Notes under the pieces: model-generated
The model's database searches: none
Told to the model about the DNA's origin: nothing
What the model saw: only the letters and a program-made list of their open reading frames with translations
NCBI GenBank assembly: GCA_903912585.1
Contig: CAIWHY010000454.1
Coordinates: 1 to 8,919 of the forward strand
Direction: 5' to 3'
DNA length: 8,919 nt
From: an uncultured Thermoleophilia bacterium
Lineage (GTDB): Bacteria; Actinomycetota; Thermoleophilia; UBA2241
In this document: one piece after another, positions 1 to 6,638 of the stretch
Numbering within the stretch: the first letter of the stretch is position 1
Layout of the letters: every line of letters begins with the position of its first letter
Made by a program: the position numbers and the translations under genes

Positions 1-104
1 GCGGCGTCGCGGAGATCCACTACCTCGAAGGCTATCCCGACGACCTCTCCCGGGAGATGCTGTCGGAGGCCGGCGTGACGGCGCACAGGGAGGAGCTCCC
101 ATAG
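1..104 (+). CDS. C-terminal end of a probable deoxycytidylate (dCMP) deaminase, partial
   Basis: An open frame enters from the left edge (first full codon at 3) and ends at TAG 102-104, giving about 33 residues. The tail reads GVAEIHYLEGYPDDLSREML followed by an EAGV segment. This resembles the C-terminal 'GI..I.Y..GYPD.LA...L.EAGV' strand-helix-strand end of ComEB-type dCMP/cytidine deaminases. The zinc-binding HxE and PCxxC motifs would lie upstream of the window, so the catalytic part cannot be seen. The family converts dCMP to dUMP, which feeds dTMP synthesis. A dCMP deaminase is a known neighbour of wecA and the atp operon in several Gram-positive groups, which supports the call. Identification rests on a short tail, so another nucleotide deaminase is possible. 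Confidence 0.6.
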   Translation, partial: GVAEIHYLEGYPDDLSREMLSEAGVTAHREELP

Positions 105-142
105 AGCCTCCGCTCCTGCTGTCGAGCCCGCTGAGGACCGCG

Positions 143-1243
143 GTGCTCGGGTTCCTCGTCGCGGCGGCGATCGTGTACCTGCTGACGCCCCTGATGGGCC
201 GCCTCGCGCGCCTCACCGGCGCGGTCGACAACCCGACCGACGACCGCCGCATGCACGTCTCCGCCACGCCCCTTCTCGGAGGCCTCGGCATGTACCTGGG
301 CTGGATGATCCCGGTGATGCTGCTGGTGGAGGTCGACCGCCCGGTCTGGGGCATCATCGGCGGCGCCACGATCGTCGTGGCCGTCGGGCTGTTCGACGAC
401 CTCTACGAGCTCGAGCCCATCGTGAAGTTCATGGGGCAGCTGCTCGCCATCGGCGTGGCCATCTACTTCGACATCCACATCGAGCACATGAGCATCCCCT
501 TCACGGGGATCACGTTCCACTTCCCGCTGCCGCTCTCGATCGCGGTCACGGCCTTCTGGATGGCGATGATCGTCAACATGGTGAATTTCATCGACGGCCT
601 CGACGGCCTCGCCGCAGGCGTCTGCGGCATCTCCGCGCTCACCTTCTGCGTGATCTCGCTGAGCACGCACTTCCCGGCGATGGGCGTGCTCGCCGCCATC
701 CTCGCCGGCGCCACCTTCGCCTTCCTGCGCTTCAACTTCCACCCGGCCAGCATCTTCATGGGCGACGCCGGCTCGATGTTGCTCGGCTTCGTGCTCGCCT
801 GTCTCAGCGTCCAGAGCGTGATGAAGGGCACCGCCGCCGTCGCCCTGGTGCTGCCGCTGCTCGTTCTCGGGGTGCCGTTCGTCGATCTGTTCCTGATCGT
901 CTGGCGGCGCTGGCGCCGGGGGGTGGCCTTCTACTCGCCTGGCCAGGACCACGTGCACCACGACCTCGTGCTCGTGCACGGCTTCTCGCAGCGCAAGAGC
1001 GTGCTGCTGCTGTACTCGTGGTGCCTCCTGCTGAGCGGGCTCGCGATCGCCATGCAGCGCGGCGACCGGATCGCGACGGTCGTGCTCGGGATCGGCGCCG
1101 CCGCCGCGACCGCGTACATGGCTCAGCTCCTCAGCCGGTATCGCTCGCGACGCCGGGGGCTGCCCGATCCGAGCCGCCCCGCGGAGCCGCGCGAAGACGG
1201 CTCGCCGCCTCCGCCGGAGGCCGGCGATGCGGGGCGGCAGTGA
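143..1243 (+). CDS. wecA: Undecaprenyl-phosphate GlcNAc-1-phosphate transferase family (WecA/TagO/MraY-like)
   Basis: A 366-residue polytopic membrane protein of the polyprenyl-phosphate N-acetylhexosamine-1-phosphate transferase family. The family moves a sugar-1-phosphate from a UDP-sugar to undecaprenyl (or decaprenyl) phosphate, the first membrane step of wall-linked polymer synthesis. Visible motifs in order: DNP..DRR.H (residues 29-38) followed by P..GG, the Mg-binding pair D85-D86, NMVNFIDGLDG (145-155), N..PA..FMGDAGS (198-211), and the cytoplasmic HVHH loop (270-273) typical of WecA/TagO rather than MraY. Hydrophobic segments lie between these motifs. The last 30 or so residues are a hydrophilic tail rich in Arg and Pro, with four consecutive prolines at 355-358. 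The GTG start is preceded by TGAGGA at 132-137 (spacing 5). A longer in-frame start upstream cannot be excluded. The sugar and the polymer served (teichoic acid, arabinogalactan-like or other glycan) cannot be told from this window. Confidence 0.9.
   Translation: MLGFLVAAAIVYLLTPLMGRLARLTGAVDNPTDDRRMHVSATPLLGGLGMYLGWMIPVMLLVEVDRPVWGIIGGATIVVAVGLFDDLYELEPIVKFMGQLLAIGVAIYFDIHIEHMSIPFTGITFHFPLPLSIAVTAFWMAMIVNMVNFIDGLDGLAAGVCGISALTFCVISLSTHFPAMGVLAAILAGATFAFLRFNFHPASIFMGDAGSMLLGFVLACLSVQSVMKGTAAVALVLPLLVLGVPFVDLFLIVWRRWRRGVAFYSPGQDHVHHDLVLVHGFSQRKSVLLLYSWCLLLSGLAIAMQRGDRIATVVLGIGAAAATAYMAQLLSRYRSRRRGLPDPSRPAEPREDGSPPPPEAGDAGRQ
1203..1226 (+). other. GC-rich inverted repeat inside the 3' end of the wecA-like gene
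   Basis: CGCC-GCCTCC, a GCC loop, then GGAGGC-C-GGCG can fold into a 10-bp stem with one bulged C. It overlaps the codons for the four consecutive prolines and ends 15 nt before the stop codon's first base. No T-run follows. It may attenuate transcription or simply reflect GC-rich coding sequence. Confidence 0.3.
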
Positions 1244-1263
1244 GCGGGCACGAGGTCAGAACG

Positions 1264-1277
1264 GCCGCCGCGGCGGC
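1264..1277. repeat. 14-bp perfect palindrome between wecA and the atp promoter
   Basis: GCCGCCGCGGCGGC is its own reverse complement. It sits 20 bp after the wecA-like stop codon and 3 bp before the -35 box of the candidate atp promoter. As RNA it could form a 5-bp stem with a CGCG loop. As DNA its position would suit an operator or UP-like site. No T-run follows, so it is at best a weak terminator. Short GC palindromes are common at this base composition. Confidence 0.35.
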
Positions 1278-1280
1278 GCG

Positions 1281-1309
1281 TTGCAGGCTCCCGAAGCGGC
1301 AGGTATAGT
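1281..1309 (+). promoter_or_regulatory. Candidate sigma70-type promoter for the ATP synthase operon
   Basis: TTGCAG (1281-1286) and TATAGT (1304-1309) are separated by 17 bp. This gives 4 of 6 matches to TTGACA and 5 of 6 to TATAAT at the optimal spacing, and it stands out against GC-rich surroundings. The predicted transcription start is about 1315-1318. The assigned GTG start of atpZ at 1310 directly abuts the -10 box, so a transcript from this promoter could not carry that start codon. Either atpZ is translated only from read-through transcripts, or this promoter mainly serves atpI and the genes after it, or one of the two assignments is wrong. Confidence 0.6.
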
Positions 1310-1531
1310 GTGACGCCACAATCACCCGAGGACAGGCAGGACGACGACAGGCACGGCTCGTCTACTTCGGCGGAGACGGTCGCGTTTCTCCTCCTCGGCG
1401 GCGTGGTCACCGGGCTCGGCGTGGGGGCCGGTATAGACTGGGTCGTCAAGACGTTCCCGCTCTTCACCGTGATCGGAGTGTTCGCCGGGTTCGCTTTGGC
1501 GTTGTACGCAATCTACCTGGAGACGAAGTGA
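1310..1531 (+). CDS. atpZ: AtpZ/AtpI-family small membrane protein
   Basis: A 73-residue protein with a polar, acidic N-terminus (about residues 1-22) and two hydrophobic helices (about 24-42 and 48-69). The first helix is glycine-rich (LLLGGVVTGLGVGAGIDW), then P50-L-F leads into the second. This matches the small two-helix AtpZ-type family ('G...G..lD......P.f...G...G') encoded at the head of atp operons. AtpZ has been linked to Mg2+ or Ca2+ supply and, with AtpI, to assembly of the Fo part. GTG 1310 is the only usual start codon in this frame between the wecA stop and the first helix. A weak AGG lies 6 nt upstream. It conflicts with the promoter at 1281-1309, so the N-terminus is uncertain. 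The gene ends in a GTGA overlap with atpI. Confidence 0.75.
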   Translation: MTPQSPEDRQDDDRHGSSTSAETVAFLLLGGVVTGLGVGAGIDWVVKTFPLFTVIGVFAGFALALYAIYLETK

Positions 1532-1932
1532 CTCATGCCGGAGGGACGAGACTGATCAGCAAACAGGCGATCGCCCCGGTCGTCCTCTGTCTCGTCGTCG
1601 CGGCCAGCGTCGTCGTCGCGGCCGTCATCGGCAAGCCCGTGTGGGCGGCCGCGCTCGGCTCCGTGCTGGCGCTCGTCTACTGGGCGCTCGAGGCCCTCGC
1701 CTGGCGTCGCGCCCGGACGCGGCGCGACCTCGCCCTCGGCGTCGCCGTCGGCGGCATGGCGCTGCGCCTCTTCGTCGTGCTCGTGACGCTCGTGCTCGTC
1801 GGGGTGCTCGCGCGGCCGGCCTTCGCCACCGCCGCGCTTTCGTTCCTCGCCGGCTTCACCGCGTATCTGGGGCTGCGCCCGCTCACCTTCGCGCCCGCAC
1901 CGGCGCGCTCGGGGCAGGCGGGCGCCCGATGA
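1528..1932 (+). CDS. atpI: ATP synthase protein I (AtpI), c-ring assembly factor
   Basis: A 134-residue protein with four predicted membrane helices (about 15-34, 38-57, 69-94 and 98-115). A basic loop follows helix 2 (RRARTRR, 60-66) and a G-G-x-x-x-R pattern (G75, G76, R80) lies in helix 3. Size, topology and place just before atpB fit the ATP synthase I (UncI) family, which helps assemble the c-subunit ring in several bacteria. Sequence conservation in this family is low, so context carries much of the call. The GTG start overlaps the atpZ stop as GTGA, and GGAG at 1519-1522 gives a 5-nt spacing. The end overlaps the atpB start as ATGA. These overlaps suggest translational coupling across atpZ-atpI-atpB. 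Confidence 0.75.
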   Translation: MTHAGGTRLISKQAIAPVVLCLVVAASVVVAAVIGKPVWAAALGSVLALVYWALEALAWRRARTRRDLALGVAVGGMALRLFVVLVTLVLVGVLARPAFATAALSFLAGFTAYLGLRPLTFAPAPARSGQAGAR

Positions 1933-2783
1933 AGAAGGGCATGAAGTGGGCGTGGCTCGTCATCGTGCTCGCCGCACTCGTCGGCCTGTTCCTCATCCCG
2001 GGCGGCGCCAAGGAGACCCTCAACGTCGCCGGCGAGTTCGACCTGCAGCCGATCCTCAAGCTGCCGTCCATCGGGCCGGTCGACCTCTCGGTCAACAAGG
2101 CCGTCATCTACCTGTGGCTGGCGACCGCCGTCATCATCGTCATCGCCATCGTGATCGCGCGCCATCTCAAGCCTGAGCCCGGGCGCTTCCAGGCGGCGAT
2201 GGAGGGCCTCTACAGCCTGGCGCGCGACGGCATCGCCCGGTCGGTCATGAAGAGCGGCGTCGACGCCTGGTTCCCGTACATCGGCGCCGTCTTCTTCTTC
2301 GTGCTCGTCAACAACCTCATCGGCCTCGTGCCGCTGCCGTTCGGCGAGCACCACCAGCTCAGCTTCTACGCGGCGACGGCGAACCTGTACGTCACCATCA
2401 CGCTGGCACTGTTCACGTTCGTCTTCACGCACTACGCCGGCATCTCCAAGTACGGGGTGCGCAAGTACGTCGGCGGCTGGATGCCTTCGGGCGCGCCGCC
2501 GGTGCTGCGCGAGTTCATCTTCGTCATCCACGCGGTGAGCGAGTTCTTCCGCCTCGTCTCACTCTCCGTCCGTCTCTTCGCCAACATGGTGGCCGGCCAC
2601 GCGATCCTGGCCGTGTTCTTCGCCATGGCGCTCATCTTCCAGAGCTACCTCATCGCCGCCGCCCTCCAGGGCGCCTCGGTGCTCATCTATATGTTCGAGA
2701 TCTTCGTGGCCGTCATCCAGGCCTTCATCTTCGCCATCCTCTCCGCCGTCTACATCGGCGGGGCGCTGGACTCGGGACACTGA
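1929..2783 (+). CDS. atpB: F1Fo-ATP synthase subunit a
   Basis: A 284-residue polytopic membrane protein that forms the two proton half-channels against the c-ring. An N-terminal hydrophobic segment (about 6-24) is followed by helices from about 58-80 onward. The family motif NNLIGLVP lies at 128-135. The essential arginine is R215 in the stretch SVRLFANMVAGH, matching E. coli R210. Q264 in VIQAFIF matches E. coli Q252. H224 and E257 fall where E. coli has E219 and H245, so the pair is exchanged, as in mitochondrial subunit a. The open frame extends far upstream, but ATG 1929 is chosen because it gives normal length and overlaps the atpI stop as ATGA. No clear Shine-Dalgarno precedes it, so translation probably depends on coupling. 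ATG 1941 is a less likely alternative. Confidence 0.95.
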   Translation: MKKGMKWAWLVIVLAALVGLFLIPGGAKETLNVAGEFDLQPILKLPSIGPVDLSVNKAVIYLWLATAVIIVIAIVIARHLKPEPGRFQAAMEGLYSLARDGIARSVMKSGVDAWFPYIGAVFFFVLVNNLIGLVPLPFGEHHQLSFYAATANLYVTITLALFTFVFTHYAGISKYGVRKYVGGWMPSGAPPVLREFIFVIHAVSEFFRLVSLSVRLFANMVAGHAILAVFFAMALIFQSYLIAAALQGASVLIYMFEIFVAVIQAFIFAILSAVYIGGALDSGH

Positions 2784-2790
2784 GCCTTTC

Positions 2791-2826
2791 ATGACCACGG
2801 TCACCACCCAGGAGGACACTGCATGA
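2791..2826 (+). other. 11-codon open frame bridging atpB and atpE
   Basis: ATG 2791 begins MTTVTTQEDTA and stops at TGA 2824-2826, which overlaps the atpE start as ATGA. It starts 7 nt after the atpB stop and contains the atpE Shine-Dalgarno (2810-2815). It lacks a convincing ribosome site of its own. It could carry ribosomes from atpB into atpE, or be chance. No peptide function is claimed. Confidence 0.2.
2810..2815 (+). promoter_or_regulatory. Consensus ribosome binding site of atpE
   Basis: AGGAGG lies 7 nt before ATG 2823. It is the strongest Shine-Dalgarno in the window and serves the c subunit, which must be made in large excess over the other Fo subunits. Confidence 0.85.
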
Positions 2827-3056
2827 ACCCCCACGCATACGCGGAACTCGGCGCCGGCCTCGCCATGGGCCTCGGCGCCGTAGGCCCCGGCATCGGCCTC
2901 GGCATCCTCATCGGCAAGGCGCTCGAGAGCATCGCCCGCCAGCCTGAGGTCGCGGGCGACATCCGCACCAACATGTTCATCGGCATCGGCGTGACCGAGG
3001 CCGTGGCTCTCTACGCGTTCGTCGTGGCGCTGATCCTCGTGTTCGTGGCCAAGTGA
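2823..3056 (+). CDS. atpE: F1Fo-ATP synthase subunit c (proteolipid)
   Basis: A 77-residue two-helix hairpin that oligomerises into the rotor ring and carries ions across the membrane. Helix 1 (about 6-33) holds the glycine ladder G16-x-G18-x-x-G21-P-G23-x-G25-x-G27 that packs helices in the ring. The polar loop is the family signature ARQPE (38-42), which contacts gamma and epsilon. Helix 2 carries the ion-binding carboxylate E59 in VTEAVALY. The residue after E59 is Ala, and Leu occupies position 26, where Na+-type rings such as Ilyobacter have Gln. The site therefore looks proton-specific. Length is normal. ATG 2823 has a consensus Shine-Dalgarno at spacing 7. The 39-nt gap before it and 40-nt gap after it set it apart from the overlapping neighbours, as expected for an independently boosted gene. 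Confidence 0.96.
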   Translation: MNPHAYAELGAGLAMGLGAVGPGIGLGILIGKALESIARQPEVAGDIRTNMFIGIGVTEAVALYAFVVALILVFVAK

Positions 3057-3096
3057 CGCAGGCCGCGACCGCCCGCAAGGAAGGACGGAGGACGCC

Positions 3097-3606
3097 ATGC
3101 TGAACACGCAGTGGGGACTGATGGTGTGGACGCTCATCACGTTCACGATCGCCGTCTACATCCTCTGGAAGTTCGCCTTCGGCCCCATCCAGCGCCTGCT
3201 CGACGAACGCCGCCAGTCGGTCCAGGACAGCATGAACGCGGCCGAGCAGGCGCGCGAGGAGGCGCACCGGCTCCTGGACGAGTACAAGGAGACGCTCGCC
3301 AAGGTGCGGCTCGAGGCGGAGGAGATCCTGGAGCGCTCGCGCACGACCGGCGAGCACGCCAAGGCCGAGCTGATGGCCGAGGCGCGCGCGCAGTCGGACC
3401 GCGTGCTGGCGCAGGCGCACGACCAGATCGAACGTGACACGCGCGCCGCGGTGCGCGAGCTCAAGGGCCAGATCGCCGAGCTCACCGCGCTGGCCACCGA
3501 GAAGGTCGCCGCCGCCAGCCTAAGTGAGAAGGATCAGGCGCGCCTCATCGACGAGGCGCTGGCCGAGCTCAAGGTCGATCAGCTCGGCATGGAGAACCAC
3601 GGTTGA
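3097..3606 (+). CDS. atpF: F1Fo-ATP synthase subunit b (peripheral stalk)
   Basis: A 169-residue protein with one N-terminal membrane helix (about 8-28, starting WGLMVWTLITF), then FGPI (28-31) and a long charged helix rich in Ala, Glu, Arg and Lys (about 32-150). This is the usual form of the b subunit, which dimerises and ties subunit a to delta and alpha as the stator. Only one b-type gene is present, so the stalk should be a homodimer, with no b' partner and no b-delta fusion as in mycobacteria. GGAGG at 3087-3091 lies 5 nt before the ATG start. The end overlaps atpH as TTGA. A short patch near 3519-3530 uses rarer codons (CTA, AGT), with no sign of a frameshift. Confidence 0.95.
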   Translation: MLNTQWGLMVWTLITFTIAVYILWKFAFGPIQRLLDERRQSVQDSMNAAEQAREEAHRLLDEYKETLAKVRLEAEEILERSRTTGEHAKAELMAEARAQSDRVLAQAHDQIERDTRAAVRELKGQIAELTALATEKVAAASLSEKDQARLIDEALAELKVDQLGMENHG

Positions 3607-4156
3607 GCGAAGAGCAGGTCGCAGCCGTCTACGCCCGCGCGCTCTTTGACGCCGCCAGCGAAGCCGGCGCCGTGGAGCCCGTGCGCCGCGAGCTGGGCGA
3701 CTTCGTCGCCGCCCTCGCGGCCTCCGCGTCGCTGCGCGACGTGCTCGCCGACCCGCAGGTGGACAGCGCCGCCAAGCGGCGGGTGCTCGCCGAGATCACG
3801 CGCGACGGCCAGCCCCTGGTCGGGAACATGCTCCAGCTGTTGCTGGAGCGGGGGCGCTTCGCCATCGCCGGCGAGCTGCACAAGGCCTACGACGGGCTCG
3901 CCGCCGTCGCAGCCAGACTGGTCGCGGTGGAAGTGACCACCGCGATGGAGCTCAGCCCCGAGACCCGCAAGAAGATCGCCGCGCGAGTCGCGGAAGCCAC
4001 CGGACGTGAGGTCGAGCTCGCCGAGCGGGTCGACCCGGCCATCGTCGGTGGCCTCGTCCTGCGCGTCGGCGACGTGATCGTCGACGGCAGCGTGCAAGCG
4101 CGCATCCGCCAGCTGCGCCGCCGGCTGGCTACAGCAGAATTGAGAGGTGACGTCGA

Positions 4157-4160
<4 letters not shown>
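3603..4160 (+). CDS. atpH: F1Fo-ATP synthase subunit delta
   Basis: A 185-residue protein of the delta/OSCP family that caps the top of F1 and joins it to the b stalk. The N-terminal domain starts with the family pattern YARALF (10-15). The C-terminal part carries VDPAIVGGLVLRVGDVIVDG from about 143, followed by a basic helix (RIRQLRRRL), which is the most conserved stretch of the family. Length is close to the usual 175-185. The TTG start overlaps the atpF stop as TTGA and has GGAG at 3591-3594 (spacing 8). Its own end overlaps atpA as GTGA. A weak TTG start fits a subunit needed in one copy per enzyme. Confidence 0.95.
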
Positions 4161-5707
<1,547 letters not shown>

Positions 5708-5708
5708 C

Positions 5709-6590
5709 GTGGCGAGCCTCCGCGACATCCGCCGGCGCATCGCGTCGGTCCAGAACACGCGCAAGATCACCAAAGCGATGGAGATGGTCGCGGCGGCGAA
5801 GCTGCGCCGCAGCCAGCAGCGCATCGAGGCGCTGCGGCCCTACGCCGGCGACATGATCGAGATGATGACCGACCTCGCCACGTACTCGGAGGAGGCGCTC
5901 AACTTCGCCCTGATGAAGGAGCGCCCCGAGGTCCGCAGGGTCGCCGTCGTCGCCGTGACCGGCGACCGCGGCCTGGCCGGCGCCTTCAACGCCAACGTCG
6001 TGCGCAAGGCCCTCGAGATCGAGCGCGGCCTGCGCGAGGACGGCGGCGTGGAGACGCGCATCGTCGCCGTCGGGCGCAAAGGCATCGGCACGCTCAGATT
6101 CCGCGGCTGCCTTATCGAGAAGAGCTGGCAAGGGCTGAGCGACCGGCCGGACTACTCGGACGCGCAGCACATCGCCAAGTACCTGATCGACCAGTACGTG
6201 GCCGGCGAGATCGACCGCGTGCGCCTCGTCTACAACCACTTCACGTCGGCGATCGAGCAGACCCTGTTCGACGACGTCGTCCTCCCGGTCCCGCGCGAGG
6301 CGGTCACCGACGCCGAACGCGCCTCCGGCCCGGTCACGTACCTCTACGAGCCGTCGGCGCACTCGATCCTCGAGAGCCTGCTGCCGGCCTACGTGGAGAT
6401 CGCCGTGTATCGCGCCCTGCTGGAGTCGAGCGCCAGCGAGCAGGGCGCGCGCATGACGGCGATGCGCAACGCCAGCGACGCGGCCGAAGAGATGGTCGAC
6501 TCACTCACCCTGGCGCTCAACCGCGCCCGTCAGGCGGCGATCACGCAGGAGATCCTCGAGGTCGTGGCCGGCGCCGAGGCCCTCTCGTGA
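5709..6590 (+). CDS. atpG: F1Fo-ATP synthase subunit gamma
   Basis: A 293-residue central shaft that rotates inside the alpha-beta hexamer. The N-terminal helix carries the conserved RKITKAMEMVAAAKLRR (18-34), preceded by RDIRRRIASVQNT. The C-terminal helix (about 249-293, with MRNASDAAEEM and LNRARQAAITQEI) is the other strongly conserved part. Both termini form the coiled coil of the rotor. The middle Rossmann-like domain contains the usual VTGDRGLAGAFN. The frame is open well upstream into atpA, but GTG 5709 is chosen because it starts directly at the family N-terminus, lies 1 nt after the atpA stop and has AGAGG at 5698-5702 (spacing 6). Length is close to the typical 285-295. Confidence 0.97.
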   Translation: MASLRDIRRRIASVQNTRKITKAMEMVAAAKLRRSQQRIEALRPYAGDMIEMMTDLATYSEEALNFALMKERPEVRRVAVVAVTGDRGLAGAFNANVVRKALEIERGLREDGGVETRIVAVGRKGIGTLRFRGCLIEKSWQGLSDRPDYSDAQHIAKYLIDQYVAGEIDRVRLVYNHFTSAIEQTLFDDVVLPVPREAVTDAERASGPVTYLYEPSAHSILESLLPAYVEIAVYRALLESSASEQGARMTAMRNASDAAEEMVDSLTLALNRARQAAITQEILEVVAGAEALS

Positions 6591-6638
6591 GCCGGCCGGC
6601 GCGCCCACGCCCTTACTACGCAGAGCGGAGCTGAGGCT

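Noticed and set aside
32..979. 315-residue open frame on the - strand, opposite the wecA-like gene
   Set aside because: It is a low-complexity His, Asp, Glu and Arg-rich shadow. The + strand frame carries all family motifs.
1432..1437. TATAGA, a second -10-like hexamer inside atpZ
   Set aside because: No -35-like sequence lies 16-18 bp upstream, and the bases encode the conserved G-I-D of the protein.
1641..1928. Upstream extension of the atpB frame
   Set aside because: It lies wholly inside atpI, is Arg-rich and unlike subunit a. ATG 1929 gives the normal N-terminus and an ATGA junction.
6598..6605. GGCGCGCC palindrome in the atpG-atpD spacer
   Set aside because: It is an 8-bp GC palindrome of a kind common at this base composition. 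It shows no stem with a loop and no regulatory context.
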